A DNA stretch of 15,809 nt from Candidatus Eiseniibacteriota bacterium (GTDB taxonomy: Bacteria > Orphanbacterota > Orphanbacteria > Orphanbacterales > Orphanbacteraceae): positions 1 through 15,809 of the forward strand of contig JAJRWB010000064.1 of assembly GCA_024276995.1 (NCBI GenBank), written 5' to 3'. Made by a program: the position numbers and the translations under genes. Within the stretch, counting starts at the first letter, position 1. Each line of letters begins with the position of its first letter. The notes beneath the pieces were generated by a model. The model had not been told where the DNA came from. It saw nothing but the letters and a program-made list of their open reading frames with translations, and made no database searches. Positions 1-8,189 of this stretch are shown in pieces.

Positions 1-1294
1 CCCATACGATTCCCTCACGGTCGACGACGAGCGGCAGTCGGTCTCTCTCGGCGGTGTCGATCTTCCGATCGACGAGAAGATCGTGGACCTTACGCGATCC
101 CGGCGCCCCGAGAGGGCGGAGTCGGTCCCCGTCGCGGCGGGATCGAACCGTGAGGGGAGGCGCCAGCCGATCACCGTCGATGACGATCCGAGCCCCGCCG
201 GCCGGGGGAAAGGTGGAGGGCCTGGAAGTTTTCCCGATTCTCACCACCCTGCCTCGATCGAGCCGCACGCTTCCGGGAAGGGGAAGCGGAAACTCGAAAG
301 GAATCGCGTCCTCCCCGGGGCCGCCGAAAGTGAGGAGCGCTCCCGTCCGGCGTGACTCGAAGTTCCCGGTGAGCCTGATCGTCCCCCTCCGCCCGGGGCG
401 ACAAAGGGCGATCACGCGATCGACCGTTTCGAGGGTTATCCCGGTGAGCGAGCCGGCCACCGAATCGACGGCGATGCGCACCACCTCCCGCGCCGGCGCC
501 AAGGGCAGGCGTGCGAGCTCTTCCGCCGGGATCGATAACCGCGCCTCTTCCCATCCTTCCCCCTTTTCCCCTCCGGGAGAGCCGTGCCGCGCGAGCCAGT
601 CGTGCGCCAGGGAGGCGACGAATCGATCGATTTCCGCCGCCACCTCCGCCGTTCGGCCGATCGGGCCGGTCACCGGCCGTCCAAGAACTTTCTCCACGAA
701 AGGAATGATCTCGAGCCGGATCCTGTTCCTGTCGTACGTCGTCTCCTTGTTGGTGCGGTCGGTGCGGAACGGATGGCCGTTCGCTTCGAGAAAACCGAGT
801 AGTTCGTGGCGGCGGATGTCGAGAAGCGGGCGGATCACAGCATCGCGCCGGTACGGGATGCCTCCCAGTCCGCGGGCGCCGCTTCCGCGGAAGAGATTGA
901 GGAGCACCGTTTCCACGCGGTCATCTCTTTGGTGCGCCGTGGCGATCCGGTCGATCCGGGAAGCGGCCCGCTCCTCTTCGAGGAAGGCGTAGCGAATCGT
1001 CCGCGCGTTCGCCTGGACGGAACTTCCCCTACCGCGGGGTGTGGGGCTCCCTTCGCGAACCGAAAGGGGGATGCCGAGGGAGCGACAGAGATGCTCCACG
1101 AAACGCCGGTCGCCGTCCGACTCGCCTCCCCGGAGGCGATGGTCGACATGGAGCGCCGCGATACGCAGCTTCCATTCGTCCCGGATCTCGTGAAAGAGGT
1201 GGGCCATCGCCGTGGAATCGATGCCGCCGGAGAGGGAGAGGAGGATCGAATCACCACGATCGAAGAGGCGTCGCTCCCGGACGGTGCGGAGCAT
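1..1294 (-). CDS. tilS: tRNA(Ile2)-lysidine synthetase TilS, 3' end cut by window edge
   Basis: TilS is an ATP-dependent cytosolic enzyme that converts C34 of tRNA-Ile2(CAU) to lysidine, so that it reads AUA and is charged with Ile. Reading the minus strand from the ATG at 1294 gives an open frame to the left edge. The PP-loop ATPase motif LSLSGGIDSTAMAH is at residues 20-32. LHVDHRLRGGESDGD and the conserved AHQRDDRVETVL block follow, as in the family (usual form AHHxDDxxET). The last visible residues, RDRLPLVVDREGIVW, match the C-terminal domain, so probably only 20-30 residues are missing. About 431 codons are visible, against a usual 430-480. Start choice is uncertain: an in-frame GTG at 1321 would add nine residues, and neither start has a strong Shine-Dalgarno. 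It lies just downstream of a tRNA gene on the same strand with no separate promoter visible, so cotranscription is inferred. Confidence 0.92.
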   Translation of the reverse strand, partial: MLRTVRERRLFDRGDSILLSLSGGIDSTAMAHLFHEIRDEWKLRIAALHVDHRLRGGESDGDRRFVEHLCRSLGIPLSVREGSPTPRGRGSSVQANARTIRYAFLEEERAASRIDRIATAHQRDDRVETVLLNLFRGSGARGLGGIPYRRDAVIRPLLDIRRHELLGFLEANGHPFRTDRTNKETTYDRNRIRLEIIPFVEKVLGRPVTGPIGRTAEVAAEIDRFVASLAHDWLARHGSPGGEKGEGWEEARLSIPAEELARLPLAPAREVVRIAVDSVAGSLTGITLETVDRVIALCRPGRRGTIRLTGNFESRRTGALLTFGGPGEDAIPFEFPLPLPGSVRLDRGRVVRIGKTSRPSTFPPAGGARIVIDGDRLAPPLTVRSRRDGDRLRPLGAPGSRKVHDLLVDRKIDTAERDRLPLVVDREGIVW

Positions 1295-1355
1295 TTGCTC
1301 GATAAGACTCAACAGATCCACCCGGCGGCCGGGAGAGTTCCCCGGAGTAGATGGG

Positions 1356-1429
1356 TGCCGGCGCAGGGACTCGAACCCCGGACACGCGGATTATGATTCC
1401 GCTGCTCTAACCAACTGAGCTACGCCGGC
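1356..1429 (-). tRNA. tRNA-Met (anticodon CAT), probably elongator
   Basis: The minus strand folds into a full 74-nt cloverleaf: a 7-bp acceptor stem (GCCGGCG with CGCCGGC), D arm GCTC/GAGC, anticodon stem GCGGA/TCCGC around loop ATCATAA, a 5-nt variable loop, T arm CGGGG/CCCTG with one G-T pair around TTCGAGT, and discriminator A73. The anticodon is CAT. The 1-72 pair is G-C, so it is not an initiator tRNA, which normally has an unpaired position 1. CAT can mean elongator Met or Ile2 (later modified by TilS). The acceptor pairs at 4-69 and 5-68 are G-C, not the C-G pairs that E. coli TilS favours, and the anticodon arm resembles alphaproteobacterial elongator Met as I remember it. Met is therefore preferred, with Ile2 possible. 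The genomic sequence after A73 is CCC, so the terminal CCA is not fully encoded. Confidence 0.93.
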
Positions 1430-1450
1430 ACGGATCGATCAGAATAAGAA

Positions 1451-1479
1451 ATCATAGAGCGCCCCCTATCGCCTGTCAA
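1451..1479 (-). promoter_or_regulatory. Sigma-70 promoter of the tRNA-Met/tilS unit
   Basis: On the minus strand a perfect -35 hexamer TTGACA (1479-1474) is followed after exactly 17 nt by TATGAT (1456-1451), five of six matches to the -10 consensus. Transcription would begin near 1444, about 15 nt before the 5' end of the mature tRNA, as is usual for stable RNA genes. It is one of the two best promoter matches in the window. No other promoter is visible between the tRNA and tilS. Confidence 0.87.
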
Positions 1480-1527
1480 CCGCGATTCGCTTCGAGGAGC
1501 CTTTCACGCCCCTCCGGCGGTCTTCGG

Positions 1528-1548
1528 GGATTCCCTTAAAGGGAGTCC
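1528..1548. promoter_or_regulatory. 21-bp palindrome upstream of the hybrid kinase
   Basis: The arms GGATTCCCTT and AAGGGAGTCC flank a central A at 1538. All ten pairs match as stem pairs, counting one T-G. It lies 59 bp before the kinase start and about 50 bp upstream of the divergent tRNA promoter's -35. It could be a dimeric regulator's operator or a small hairpin in the kinase leader. There is no T tract, so it is not a typical intrinsic terminator. The function is unknown. Confidence 0.4.
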
Positions 1549-1607
1549 GCGCCCCCTCCGATAACTGGGGAGAGAGACTTCGCCTTATCGCCGAAGGGTG
1601 CTGGAGT

Positions 1608-3464
1608 ATGGCCGCAGTCGAAACGAAGGGAAGACCGGCGCGGGAGAGGATCGCCGAGCTCACGCCGATCGCGGACAGAGAACTCGCCGCTCGGTCGCTC
1701 ATGGGTGGCTTCGCCTATCCGGTGGTGGCCGCCGTGGTGGCGCTCCTTTCCGGCATCGGGGGGGACTATCCGCGACAGAGCGGTTTCTTCATCGCCGTCC
1801 TGCTCCTGTTCGCCTTCCTGCGCAACGCCCACATCCGGCATTTCAAAGCCGACTATCCGGAGAATCCCCGGAGATGGAGGCTGATGTTCGACATCCTCAT
1901 CCTGATCCCCGCCGCCATCTGGGGTGGTGTGGCCATGGCGGTTCAGCTTCACTACGGGCTCGGAATCCCTTTCTTGATGACGATCCTCCCCACCCTGGGG
2001 ATCGCCACCGCGGCGATGAGTTCCCTCGCGGCGGCCCGCTCCCTCTACCGTCTCTATCTCGCGGTGATCCTCGGTCCGCTGATGATCATCCTCGCCATAC
2101 ACGGCAACGAAGATCTCGGTGTCGCCCTGCTCGCCTTCATCTACAGCGTCTTCCAGTTCATGCTCGGGTCGCACTTTCATCGATCGTACTGGGAGGGGCT
2201 GCGAAACTCCTATCTCCTTCGCCAGCGGGCGGACGACCTCGAACAGGCCCACAACGAACTCGTCGAGGCGAACCGCTATCGCGGTGAATTCCTCGCCAAC
2301 ATGAGCCACGAAATCCGCACGCCGATGAACGGCATCATCGGCATGACGAACCTCGCCCTCGAAACGGAACTCACCGCCGAGCAGCGGGAATACCTTCGTG
2401 ACGTGGAAACCTCGGCAAATTCGCTTCTTCGAATCATCAACGATGTGCTGGACTTCTCGAAAATCGATGTAGGAAAAATCGAACTGGTGGAGCAGGAATT
2501 CTCCTGCCGGAAACTGCTGAAGGAATTGATTCGTCCCCTCCTTCTCGGGGCGAAGAAGAAGGGAATCGGTCTTCATGTCGATGTGGCGTCGAATGTTCCC
2601 GACCGTCTGGTGGGCGATCCCGGAAGGATCCGCCAGGTGCTCGTGAACCTGATCCGAAACGCCGTCAAGTTCACCCGGGAAGGGGACGTGCGCCTCATCG
2701 TCCGCCTCGGCGCCAGGGGGGGCGATCGAATCACCCTTTACATGGAAGTCCGGGACACGGGGATCGGGATCACCGACGAACAGAAGAAGGTGATTTTCGA
2801 GCCTTTCCGCCAGGCGGACGGAACGACCACCCGGGAGTTCGGCGGCACCGGTCTCGGCCTTTCGATCTCCGTGCGGCTCGTCGCGCTGATGGAGGGACGG
2901 ATTTCGGTGAAGAGCGAACCGGGAGAGGGCACTTCGTTCTTCGTGACGATTCCCCTCCGGGTGGCGGAGAGGGAATGTATCCCCGTGCCGGCGGACGCTT
3001 CCCCCCGCGCCGACGGCGATGCCGGCGCCGGAGTGTCCCCGGCGCCCGCCCCCTCGCGGGAAGCGAATGGAGAGGGGGAATCGCGACTCACCGTCCTCCT
3101 GGCGGAGGACAACCCGGTGAACCGGAAGGTCGCCGAGAAGATGCTTGCACGGCTCGGCTACGACGTGGTGGTCGCCCGTGACGGCGTCGAGGCGGTGGCC
3201 GCCTTCCGCGAGAACCGCATCGACCTCATCCTGATGGATGTGCAGATGCCCGAAAAGGACGGCCTCGGGGCGACGAAGGAGATCAGGCTTCTCGAAGCGG
3301 AAAGCGGAGGACACGTACCGGTGATCGCGCTGACCGCCCACGCGATGAAGGGGGACCGCGAGATCTGCGTCACCGCCGGTATGGACGACTACCTGACGAA
3401 GCCGATCAGCCGTGAAGTGCTGAAAGAGACTCTTTCGAAGTGGGTCGCCGTCGAGACCGCCTGA
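1608..3464 (+). CDS. Membrane-bound hybrid sensor histidine kinase (6TM-HisKA-HATPase-REC)
   Basis: This 618-residue protein should autophosphorylate on His and pass the phosphate to its own receiver domain. Six hydrophobic segments lie at about 34-51, 59-74, 92-112, 117-139, 148-165 and 170-187, with short loops and no large periplasmic domain. A short helical linker follows to about 225. HisKA has [15 protein letters not shown] with phospho-acceptor H234. The ATPase domain shows the N box (NLIRNAVKF, ~347-355), G1 box (DTGIGI, ~383-388), F box (FEPF, ~397-400) and G2 box (GGTGLGLS, ~412-419). An acidic/Ala/Pro linker (~455-492) precedes the receiver, with E500/D501, phospho-acceptor D544 in [10 protein letters not shown]576 and K598. 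No HPt domain or separate response regulator is visible nearby, so its partner is elsewhere. The ATG at 1608 has AAGGG nine bases upstream. An ATG at 1701 would remove only the soluble N-terminus. No convincing promoter was found. The 3' end overlaps the convergent YfhO-type gene by 59 bp. The architecture is broadly like RpfC-type kinases, but the signal is unknown. Confidence 0.93.
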   Translation: MAAVETKGRPARERIAELTPIADRELAARSLMGGFAYPVVAAVVALLSGIGGDYPRQSGFFIAVLLLFAFLRNAHIRHFKADYPENPRRWRLMFDILILIPAAIWGGVAMAVQLHYGLGIPFLMTILPTLGIATAAMSSLAAARSLYRLYLAVILGPLMIILAIHGNEDLGVALLAFIYSVFQFMLGSHFHRSYWEGLRNSYLLRQRADDLEQAHNELVEANRYRGEFLANMSHEIRTPMNGIIGMTNLALETELTAEQREYLRDVETSANSLLRIINDVLDFSKIDVGKIELVEQEFSCRKLLKELIRPLLLGAKKKGIGLHVDVASNVPDRLVGDPGRIRQVLVNLIRNAVKFTREGDVRLIVRLGARGGDRITLYMEVRDTGIGITDEQKKVIFEPFRQADGTTTREFGGTGLGLSISVRLVALMEGRISVKSEPGEGTSFFVTIPLRVAERECIPVPADASPRADGDAGAGVSPAPAPSREANGEGESRLTVLLAEDNPVNRKVAEKMLARLGYDVVVARDGVEAVAAFRENRIDLILMDVQMPEKDGLGATKEIRLLEAESGGHVPVIALTAHAMKGDREICVTAGMDDYLTKPISREVLKETLSKWVAVETA

Positions 3465-6006
3465 TCGCCCCGCCCACCCGCACGATTCCGATCATCCACG
3501 CGAGATAGATCGCGAGCACCAGCGCGGAGAGAACCGCTCCCCTCCGAAAGGGCGCGGCGCGGTAGCGGAAGCGCACTTCGTGTTCCCCCGCCTCGAGGGG
3601 GACCGCACGGAACGCATAGTCCGCCCGCGTGATCGGTGTCCGCCTCCCGTCGATCAGCGCTTCCCACCCAGGGTAGTCGTTTTCGCTCAGGAAGAGGAGC
3701 GCCGGCGCGGTGGATGACGTGCGTACCACCACTTCCTGGCTTCCGGCGGGCACGAGCTCGCATCGGTCCCCTTCGAGGGTCGCCTCGCGTCCGGAGGGAA
3801 AGGGAGGCGCCTTTTCGAGGAGGATCGGCCCGGCCGGGGAGAACCGGGGAGAGACGATCCGGTCGAGGATCTCCCTTTCGTCCGGAATCACTTCATACGT
3901 ATGAGAAAGGAACGCCCGCGGGAGAACGGCGCGGTTTTCCAGGATGGCGTACGAAGAAAACGGGGGCTTTCCTCCGCGGCGCGTCACCGTCCACCGAGGG
4001 AGGGGGGACGAACCGTTCCCCGCCGCAGCAGCGGCGTCCGGGTCGAATTGGGGACCGACGAGAAGATACCGGACGCCCAGAAGGTTCCACAGGGGGAGGG
4101 AGAGCACCGACGGGTCGGAGAACGGTGTGATCCTCCGGCCATCGGGGAAGAGCGACGGGTCGATCGCCTCGAAGATACGTCCGTACGCTCCGGGCATCAG
4201 GGCGTTCACGCCGGCCACGTCCTCGATTCCGTAGGGAAGACCGGTGTTCGGCGGGAGGAAATACTGTCGCGTCAATCTTGCCACGCGGAACGGATCGCCG
4301 CCGGAGGCGAGTTGGTCGAGAAGGGGGTGGGGGGCGAAGATCGTCTCCGATCGCTGCGGCGTGTGATAGAGGCGCGCGAAAGTCCACCCGTCCGTCGTGG
4401 CGACGAGAAGGATCGCCCCCGCGGCGATGCGCGTTCGGGCGGTGCCGGTCACGCCGTGGAGAAGAACGAGAAGGGCGATCACGCCGGCGCCGCCGAAAAG
4501 GAGAAACCGTTCGAGCCCCGGCTTTTCCGAACGGAGCCACCCGTCGTGGTCGCCGGCAAGAAAGGCGGCGGCCGCCGGGGAAACGGATCGATTCGCTTCG
4601 ATCGTCGCGCCGTTCTCGCGCGTCATCCTCGCGGCGGCGAAATCGAGGAATCGCGGTCCTTCCCATCGGACGAGGGCCGCCGTCAGGGGAAGTGCCCCGA
4701 GGATAACGAAAAGGAGGATCGCCGGCGCGCGCCGGCGACTCGGCGAGAGGCTCCGGTCGATGATCTCCTGGAAGCCGAGACCGGCGAGCACCGCCAGGGC
4801 GAGGAGGAAGGGAAACTGGAGTCTGTGCAGCTCGGTGGAAAAACGGACGAACGGGAAGAGGGTGTAGTAGAGCGAATACGCCTGCGGCGAGAAGGTGAGG
4901 AGGAGGGTGGCCGCCGCGAGGGCGCCGAAGAAGAAAACCTCCCGCCGCCGGCGGAAGAGAAGCGCCGCGATGGCGAGAATGAGCGGAACGATCCCGCCGT
5001 AGCCGATGAACCCGAGGTCGCTCGGGTGAGGGCGCGGTCCGTCGATCGCGCGGAGCCAGAAGTTCTCGGACACCGGGTTGCCGTAGAAGTCGGGAAGCGC
5101 GATCCGGATCGCCGAGAGGATATCGGGCTGATGCCTCTCCAGGATTTCGGAAAGATCCGCCGCCTTCCGGTCCGAGAGGGAGCCGAACTCGGCGGTGGGG
5201 AGGAGTTGGAAGAGCGTAAGGCCGATGCCGGCGGCGATGAGGAGTGCCGTGGCGGTGAGACGCGCGGAGGCCTTCCCCTTCGCGCCCCGCTTTGCCCGCC
5301 ACCAGAGGAAGAGCGCCCACGCTCCGGCGATGAGGAAGATGTAGATCGCCGTCTGCGGGAAGCCGCCGAGAATCATGAGCGCCACCGCGACGGGGAGGAG
5401 GATCGTGCGCTCCCCCGCCATCCTCTTCGACACGAGAAGGAGGATGAGAGGGGCGTAGCATCCCGTGGAGATGTGAACCGGGTGGCCGATGTAGGTGGCG
5501 AAGTAGGCGTTGAAGAGGAAAGATACCGCCCCGATGAGTGCCGCCACCCTCCCGGCGCGAAGGTGTCTGAGAAAGAGATAGAGGAAGAGACTTCCAAGGA
5601 AGAGATGGATCACCACGAACAGGGCGGTCGCCCTCTTCGGCGGAACGAAATGAAGGAGAAGGTTGAGAGGGTGGAACACGGCGGACTGGAAATCGGCGAG
5701 ATGGGGGGTGCCGCAGAGAATGAAACGATTCCAATGGGGGATCCGCCCCGCCGCGAGTTCGCCGTCGGAGAAAATCCGGCGCGGGTAGTAGGTCATCGCG
5801 GAATCGTCTCGAAACGTACGTCGCTCGAGATCGCCCGCCGTCGCCGCGGTTCTCCACGGCAGCCACCTCGACATGTTCGCCGTAACGAGAGCGTCCTCTC
5901 CTACGAGAACGGTTCGGAAGAAGAGGAATGTCACCGCGAGGAGGAAGAAGGCGGCCGCGACGTCCCGTTTCGAACGACCGGCGCCGGGTGACCCGGAACG
6001 GCTCAT
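3406..6006 (-). CDS. YfhO-family polytopic membrane protein (probable GT-C-type glycosyltransferase)
   Basis: This 866-residue integral membrane protein begins with a TM segment at about 14-33. A periplasmic loop follows with the family-typical stretch [17 protein letters not shown] and, further on, [20 protein letters not shown]. Many further hydrophobic helices make up the N-terminal half, and there is a large soluble C-terminal region. That region holds [18 protein letters not shown] and [19 protein letters not shown], typical of YfhO ends, and is followed by a last TM segment. B. subtilis YfhO is thought to transfer sugar from undecaprenyl phosphate to a surface polymer. The same role is inferred here, with the GT2 gene just upstream as donor maker. 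The ATG at 6006 overlaps the GT2 stop as ATGA, and a GGAGG lies about 14 nt upstream. A TTG at 6027 would add seven residues and is less likely. The substrate cannot be told from sequence. Confidence 0.88.
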   Translation of the reverse strand: MSRSGSPGAGRSKRDVAAAFFLLAVTFLFFRTVLVGEDALVTANMSRWLPWRTAATAGDLERRTFRDDSAMTYYPRRIFSDGELAAGRIPHWNRFILCGTPHLADFQSAVFHPLNLLLHFVPPKRATALFVVIHLFLGSLFLYLFLRHLRAGRVAALIGAVSFLFNAYFATYIGHPVHISTGCYAPLILLLVSKRMAGERTILLPVAVALMILGGFPQTAIYIFLIAGAWALFLWWRAKRGAKGKASARLTATALLIAAGIGLTLFQLLPTAEFGSLSDRKAADLSEILERHQPDILSAIRIALPDFYGNPVSENFWLRAIDGPRPHPSDLGFIGYGGIVPLILAIAALLFRRRREVFFFGALAAATLLLTFSPQAYSLYYTLFPFVRFSTELHRLQFPFLLALAVLAGLGFQEIIDRSLSPSRRRAPAILLFVILGALPLTAALVRWEGPRFLDFAAARMTRENGATIEANRSVSPAAAAFLAGDHDGWLRSEKPGLERFLLFGGAGVIALLVLLHGVTGTARTRIAAGAILLVATTDGWTFARLYHTPQRSETIFAPHPLLDQLASGGDPFRVARLTRQYFLPPNTGLPYGIEDVAGVNALMPGAYGRIFEAIDPSLFPDGRRITPFSDPSVLSLPLWNLLGVRYLLVGPQFDPDAAAAAGNGSSPLPRWTVTRRGGKPPFSSYAILENRAVLPRAFLSHTYEVIPDEREILDRIVSPRFSPAGPILLEKAPPFPSGREATLEGDRCELVPAGSQEVVVRTSSTAPALLFLSENDYPGWEALIDGRRTPITRADYAFRAVPLEAGEHEVRFRYRAAPFRRGAVLSALVLAIYLAWMIGIVRVGGAIRRSRRRPTSKESLSALHG

Positions 6007-6707
6007 GAGCGGTGGAGGTCCCTCCAAAGATCGAACATCTGCACAATGGTCATCACGATTTCACGGATCCGGTAGCGACTTCCCCCCTCGCGCCGCCTGA
6101 AGTGGGTCACGCCGGTCTGGACGATTCGGAACCCAGCCTTCCTCGCCTTGAGGAGCACCTCGGCATCGATCAGGCCGCGTGTCGACTTCAGCGTAATCGC
6201 ATCGAACACTTCGCGCCTGTACAGCTTGAACCCGCAATTCACGTCGCGATAGGGAAGATCGAAGAAGAGGCGAAGCGACGTGTTGTACACCCACGACACC
6301 ACCTTCCTCTCCCACGAATCCATGCGGCGCTCCTTGTAGGCCGACACGATGTCGGCGTCCCGGATCAGCGGGATCAGTCGCGGCAGTTCGGCCACGTCGA
6401 ACTGGAGATCGCCGTCGGTGTAGAACACGAGGTCGAGTTTCGCCGCCGCGAAGCCGCTCCTCAGCGCGGTGCCGTATCCCCGGTTCTTCGGATGGTGTAC
6501 CACGCGGATCCGCCGGTTTTCGGCGGCGAGGCGGTCGGCGATCTCGGCGGTTCTGTCGGTGGAGCCGTCATCCACGATGATCACCTCGTAGTCCGACGCC
6601 GCGTCGCGCAGCACACGGTCGGCGCGCAGGGCGAGTTCCTCCACCGTCTCTTCTTCGTTGCACGCCGGGAAGAAGAAGGAGATTCGCGGCTTGTCGAGAC
6701 GGCTCAT
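6003..6707 (-). CDS. GT2 family glycosyltransferase, DPM1/polyprenyl-phosphate sugar type
   Basis: This is a 234-residue GT-A fold enzyme likely to transfer a sugar from a nucleotide donor to a polyprenyl phosphate on the cytosolic face of the membrane. Motifs are FFFPACNEEETV near the N-terminus, VIIVDDGSTDRT (D46, D47) for nucleotide binding, NRGYGTALRSGF, and FYTDGDLQFD, whose D88-x-D90 is the metal-binding DxD. DVNCGFKLYRREVFD follows at about 145. There is no C-terminal TM pair, unlike CsbB or GtrB, so it is a minimal DPM1-like form. The start is the ATG at 6707, which overlaps the stop of the upstream gene as ATGA and has GGAGG nine bases before it. The frame is open further upstream, but that stretch is arginine-rich shadow of the upstream gene. 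Its own stop overlaps the next start the same way, so translational coupling is expected through this part of the operon. Confidence 0.92.
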   Translation of the reverse strand: MSRLDKPRISFFFPACNEEETVEELALRADRVLRDAASDYEVIIVDDGSTDRTAEIADRLAAENRRIRVVHHPKNRGYGTALRSGFAAAKLDLVFYTDGDLQFDVAELPRLIPLIRDADIVSAYKERRMDSWERKVVSWVYNTSLRLFFDLPYRDVNCGFKLYRREVFDAITLKSTRGLIDAEVLLKARKAGFRIVQTGVTHFRRREGGSRYRIREIVMTIVQMFDLWRDLHRS

Positions 6708-8107
6708 CGGTCGTTTCCTCCGAGGTAGCCGAGGGCGCGCAGGCGTCTTTCCTCGGCCGGCGAAAGACGCGGTTTCTCTGTCGAAACGCCTACGTCCATC
6801 TGGGCTTTCAAGAGTGTCTCCATCTCGTCGCGCTTCGCGCCGCCGCGGCCGAATAGATTCTCCGTCTCTCCCGGATCGGCATCGACGTGGAAGAGGGCGC
6901 CCCCCTCCACACCGTCTTCGCGAATCAGCTTCCATCCGCCGGCGCGGACCGCGTGGCGGGGTTCGCACTTCCAGTTCTCCTTCGGCGGGAAGAGTTCGGC
7001 GAACACCGGAACGTCGCCGATCGATTCCCCTTCGATCGCCTCGACCAGCGAACGGCCGTCGATCGCACCGGCCACGGGGGGAAGACCCGCGAGTTCCAGG
7101 ATTGTGGGAAGGATATCGACGCTCCTCGCGGTGGCGGACACCATCGTTCCGGCGGGGACGAGGCCGGGCGCCCAGATCAGGAACGGGACCCGGATCGACG
7201 GATCGTAGAGCATCACGTCGTGGCCGAAGTAGCGGTCGTGTTCGTAGAGCATCTCCCCGTGGTCGGCGATGACCACCACGATGGTGTGATCGAGCAGCCC
7301 CGCCTTTCGCAGGTGGGCGAGGGCGATTCCCACCTGCTGGTCGGTGTAGGTCACTTCACCCGCGTAGAGGTCGCGGAACCGGTCGATCGTCTCTTGGGGA
7401 AGATCGATCTCCCCGAACCAGAGCTTTTCGAAAGTCGCCACATCGGCGTTGACGCTCCGGTCTTCACGCTTGTCGTATAGAGCGCGCCACGGCGGCGGCG
7501 GATCGTACGGCTTATGCGGATGGAACCAGTGGATCCATGCGAAGTAAGGCTGTGTCGCCCCCCGGTCGGACCAGTTCTCCACCGCCTCGGTGAGGATATC
7601 GAAACCGCTCTCTTGGCGGATCGCCTCTGCCCGCTTCGCATCGTAGTCGTATCGTTTCCAATAGAAATCGAACCCGCGGCTCAGGCCGTAACGAGGGTCG
7701 AGTACGTGACTCGAGATGAAAGCGATCGTCTGGTAACCGGCGTCGCGAAAGATCTGAGCGGCGGTGCGGAATTTCTGGCCCAGTGTGTACGCGTGGCTGA
7801 GCACGCCATGGTGGCGGGGGTATAGACCGGTCATGATCGACGTGTGCGAAGGGAGGGTGATCGGCATGGCGGTATAGGCGTCGGTGAAGAGAGTTCCCTC
7901 CGCGGCGAGCCGGTCGAGATTCGGCGTGAGCGCCCTGTTTCCGCCGTAGCAGCCGAGGTAGTCCGCCCGGAGGGTGTCGATGGTGATCAGGAGCACGTTC
8001 CACGGCTCGGCCGGAGCGATGCGGGCGCATCCGGTGAGGAAAAGCAGGAAGATCAGCGGAACGAGCGGGGCGCGCACTCCCGCGCGGGCGGTCGGAATTC
8101 GATTCAA
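6704..8107 (-). CDS. Lipoprotein-like alkaline-phosphatase-superfamily ('sulfatase') hydrolase with Thr nucleophile
   Basis: The protein is about 467 residues from a TTG at 8107, which has GGAAGAGGGAAGG just upstream. A GTG at 8125 would add six residues and lacks a Shine-Dalgarno. Numbering here is from the GTG. A signal peptide with PLIFLLFLTGC gives a lipobox Cys at 33, so it should be a lipid-anchored exported enzyme. The sulfatase fold is clear: LLITIDTLRADYLGCYG (metal ligand D50), MPITLPSHTSIMTGLYPRHHG, VVVIADHGE (D288, H289), FGHDVMLYDPSIRVPF (H302) and a C-terminal GWKLIRE segment. At the nucleophile, sulfatases have C/S-x-P-S-R. Here it reads T90-L-P-S-H, so formylglycine cannot form. 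Phosphatase, phosphodiesterase or phospho-transferase activity, as in Thr-using members of the superfamily, is more likely than sulfate ester cleavage. It sits between glycosyltransferase genes, which suggests action on a surface glycan or lipid. Confidence 0.88.
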   Translation of the reverse strand: MNRIPTARAGVRAPLVPLIFLLFLTGCARIAPAEPWNVLLITIDTLRADYLGCYGGNRALTPNLDRLAAEGTLFTDAYTAMPITLPSHTSIMTGLYPRHHGVLSHAYTLGQKFRTAAQIFRDAGYQTIAFISSHVLDPRYGLSRGFDFYWKRYDYDAKRAEAIRQESGFDILTEAVENWSDRGATQPYFAWIHWFHPHKPYDPPPPWRALYDKREDRSVNADVATFEKLWFGEIDLPQETIDRFRDLYAGEVTYTDQQVGIALAHLRKAGLLDHTIVVVIADHGEMLYEHDRYFGHDVMLYDPSIRVPFLIWAPGLVPAGTMVSATARSVDILPTILELAGLPPVAGAIDGRSLVEAIEGESIGDVPVFAELFPPKENWKCEPRHAVRAGGWKLIREDGVEGGALFHVDADPGETENLFGRGGAKRDEMETLLKAQMDVGVSTEKPRLSPAEERRLRALGYLGGNDR

Positions 8108-8161
8108 TATCCTTCCCTCTTCCACACGGGGCCGATGTACGACGGAAACCGTATCTTGTAG

Positions 8162-8189
8162 ACTATCATGGACTTGCCGGTCCGGTCAA
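8162..8189 (-). promoter_or_regulatory. Possible internal promoter before the sulfatase-like gene
   Basis: On the minus strand TTGACC (8189-8184), overlapping the stop codon of the DUF2723 gene, is followed after 16 nt by GATAGT (8167-8162). Transcription would start near 8155, about 50 nt before the sulfatase-like start. The -10 is only a four-of-six match, so this is tentative. It would allow the last three genes to be expressed apart from the first. Confidence 0.3.

Noticed and set aside
1356-1429. Firm assignment as tRNA-Ile2 (TilS substrate)
   Set aside because: The anticodon allows it and tilS is adjacent, but the acceptor pairs 4-69 and 5-68 are G-C rather than C-G and the arm resembles elongator Met. 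Left as an alternative.
1549-1607. Sigma-70 promoter for the hybrid kinase
   Set aside because: No hexamer pair with acceptable spacing was found; TAACTG-like matches lack a -35.
1536-3341. 601-codon open frame antisense to the hybrid kinase
   Set aside because: It is His-, Arg- and Asp-rich with no domain pattern, and it lies wholly over a gene with clear kinase motifs. Long antisense frames are expected at this GC content.
3893-6046. Two ~700-codon frames (one on each strand) over the YfhO-type gene
   Set aside because: Both have the Arg/Pro/Glu-rich composition of shifted or antisense frames, while the YfhO frame has membrane helices and family motifs.
6708-6968. N-terminal extension of the GT2 gene to 6968
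   Set aside because: The extra 87 residues are Arg-rich antisense-like sequence inside the upstream gene; ATGA coupling with GGAGG supports the start at 6707.
6704-8125. Arylsulfatase with formylglycine
   Set aside because: The modifiable Cys/Ser is Thr and the next conserved Arg is His.
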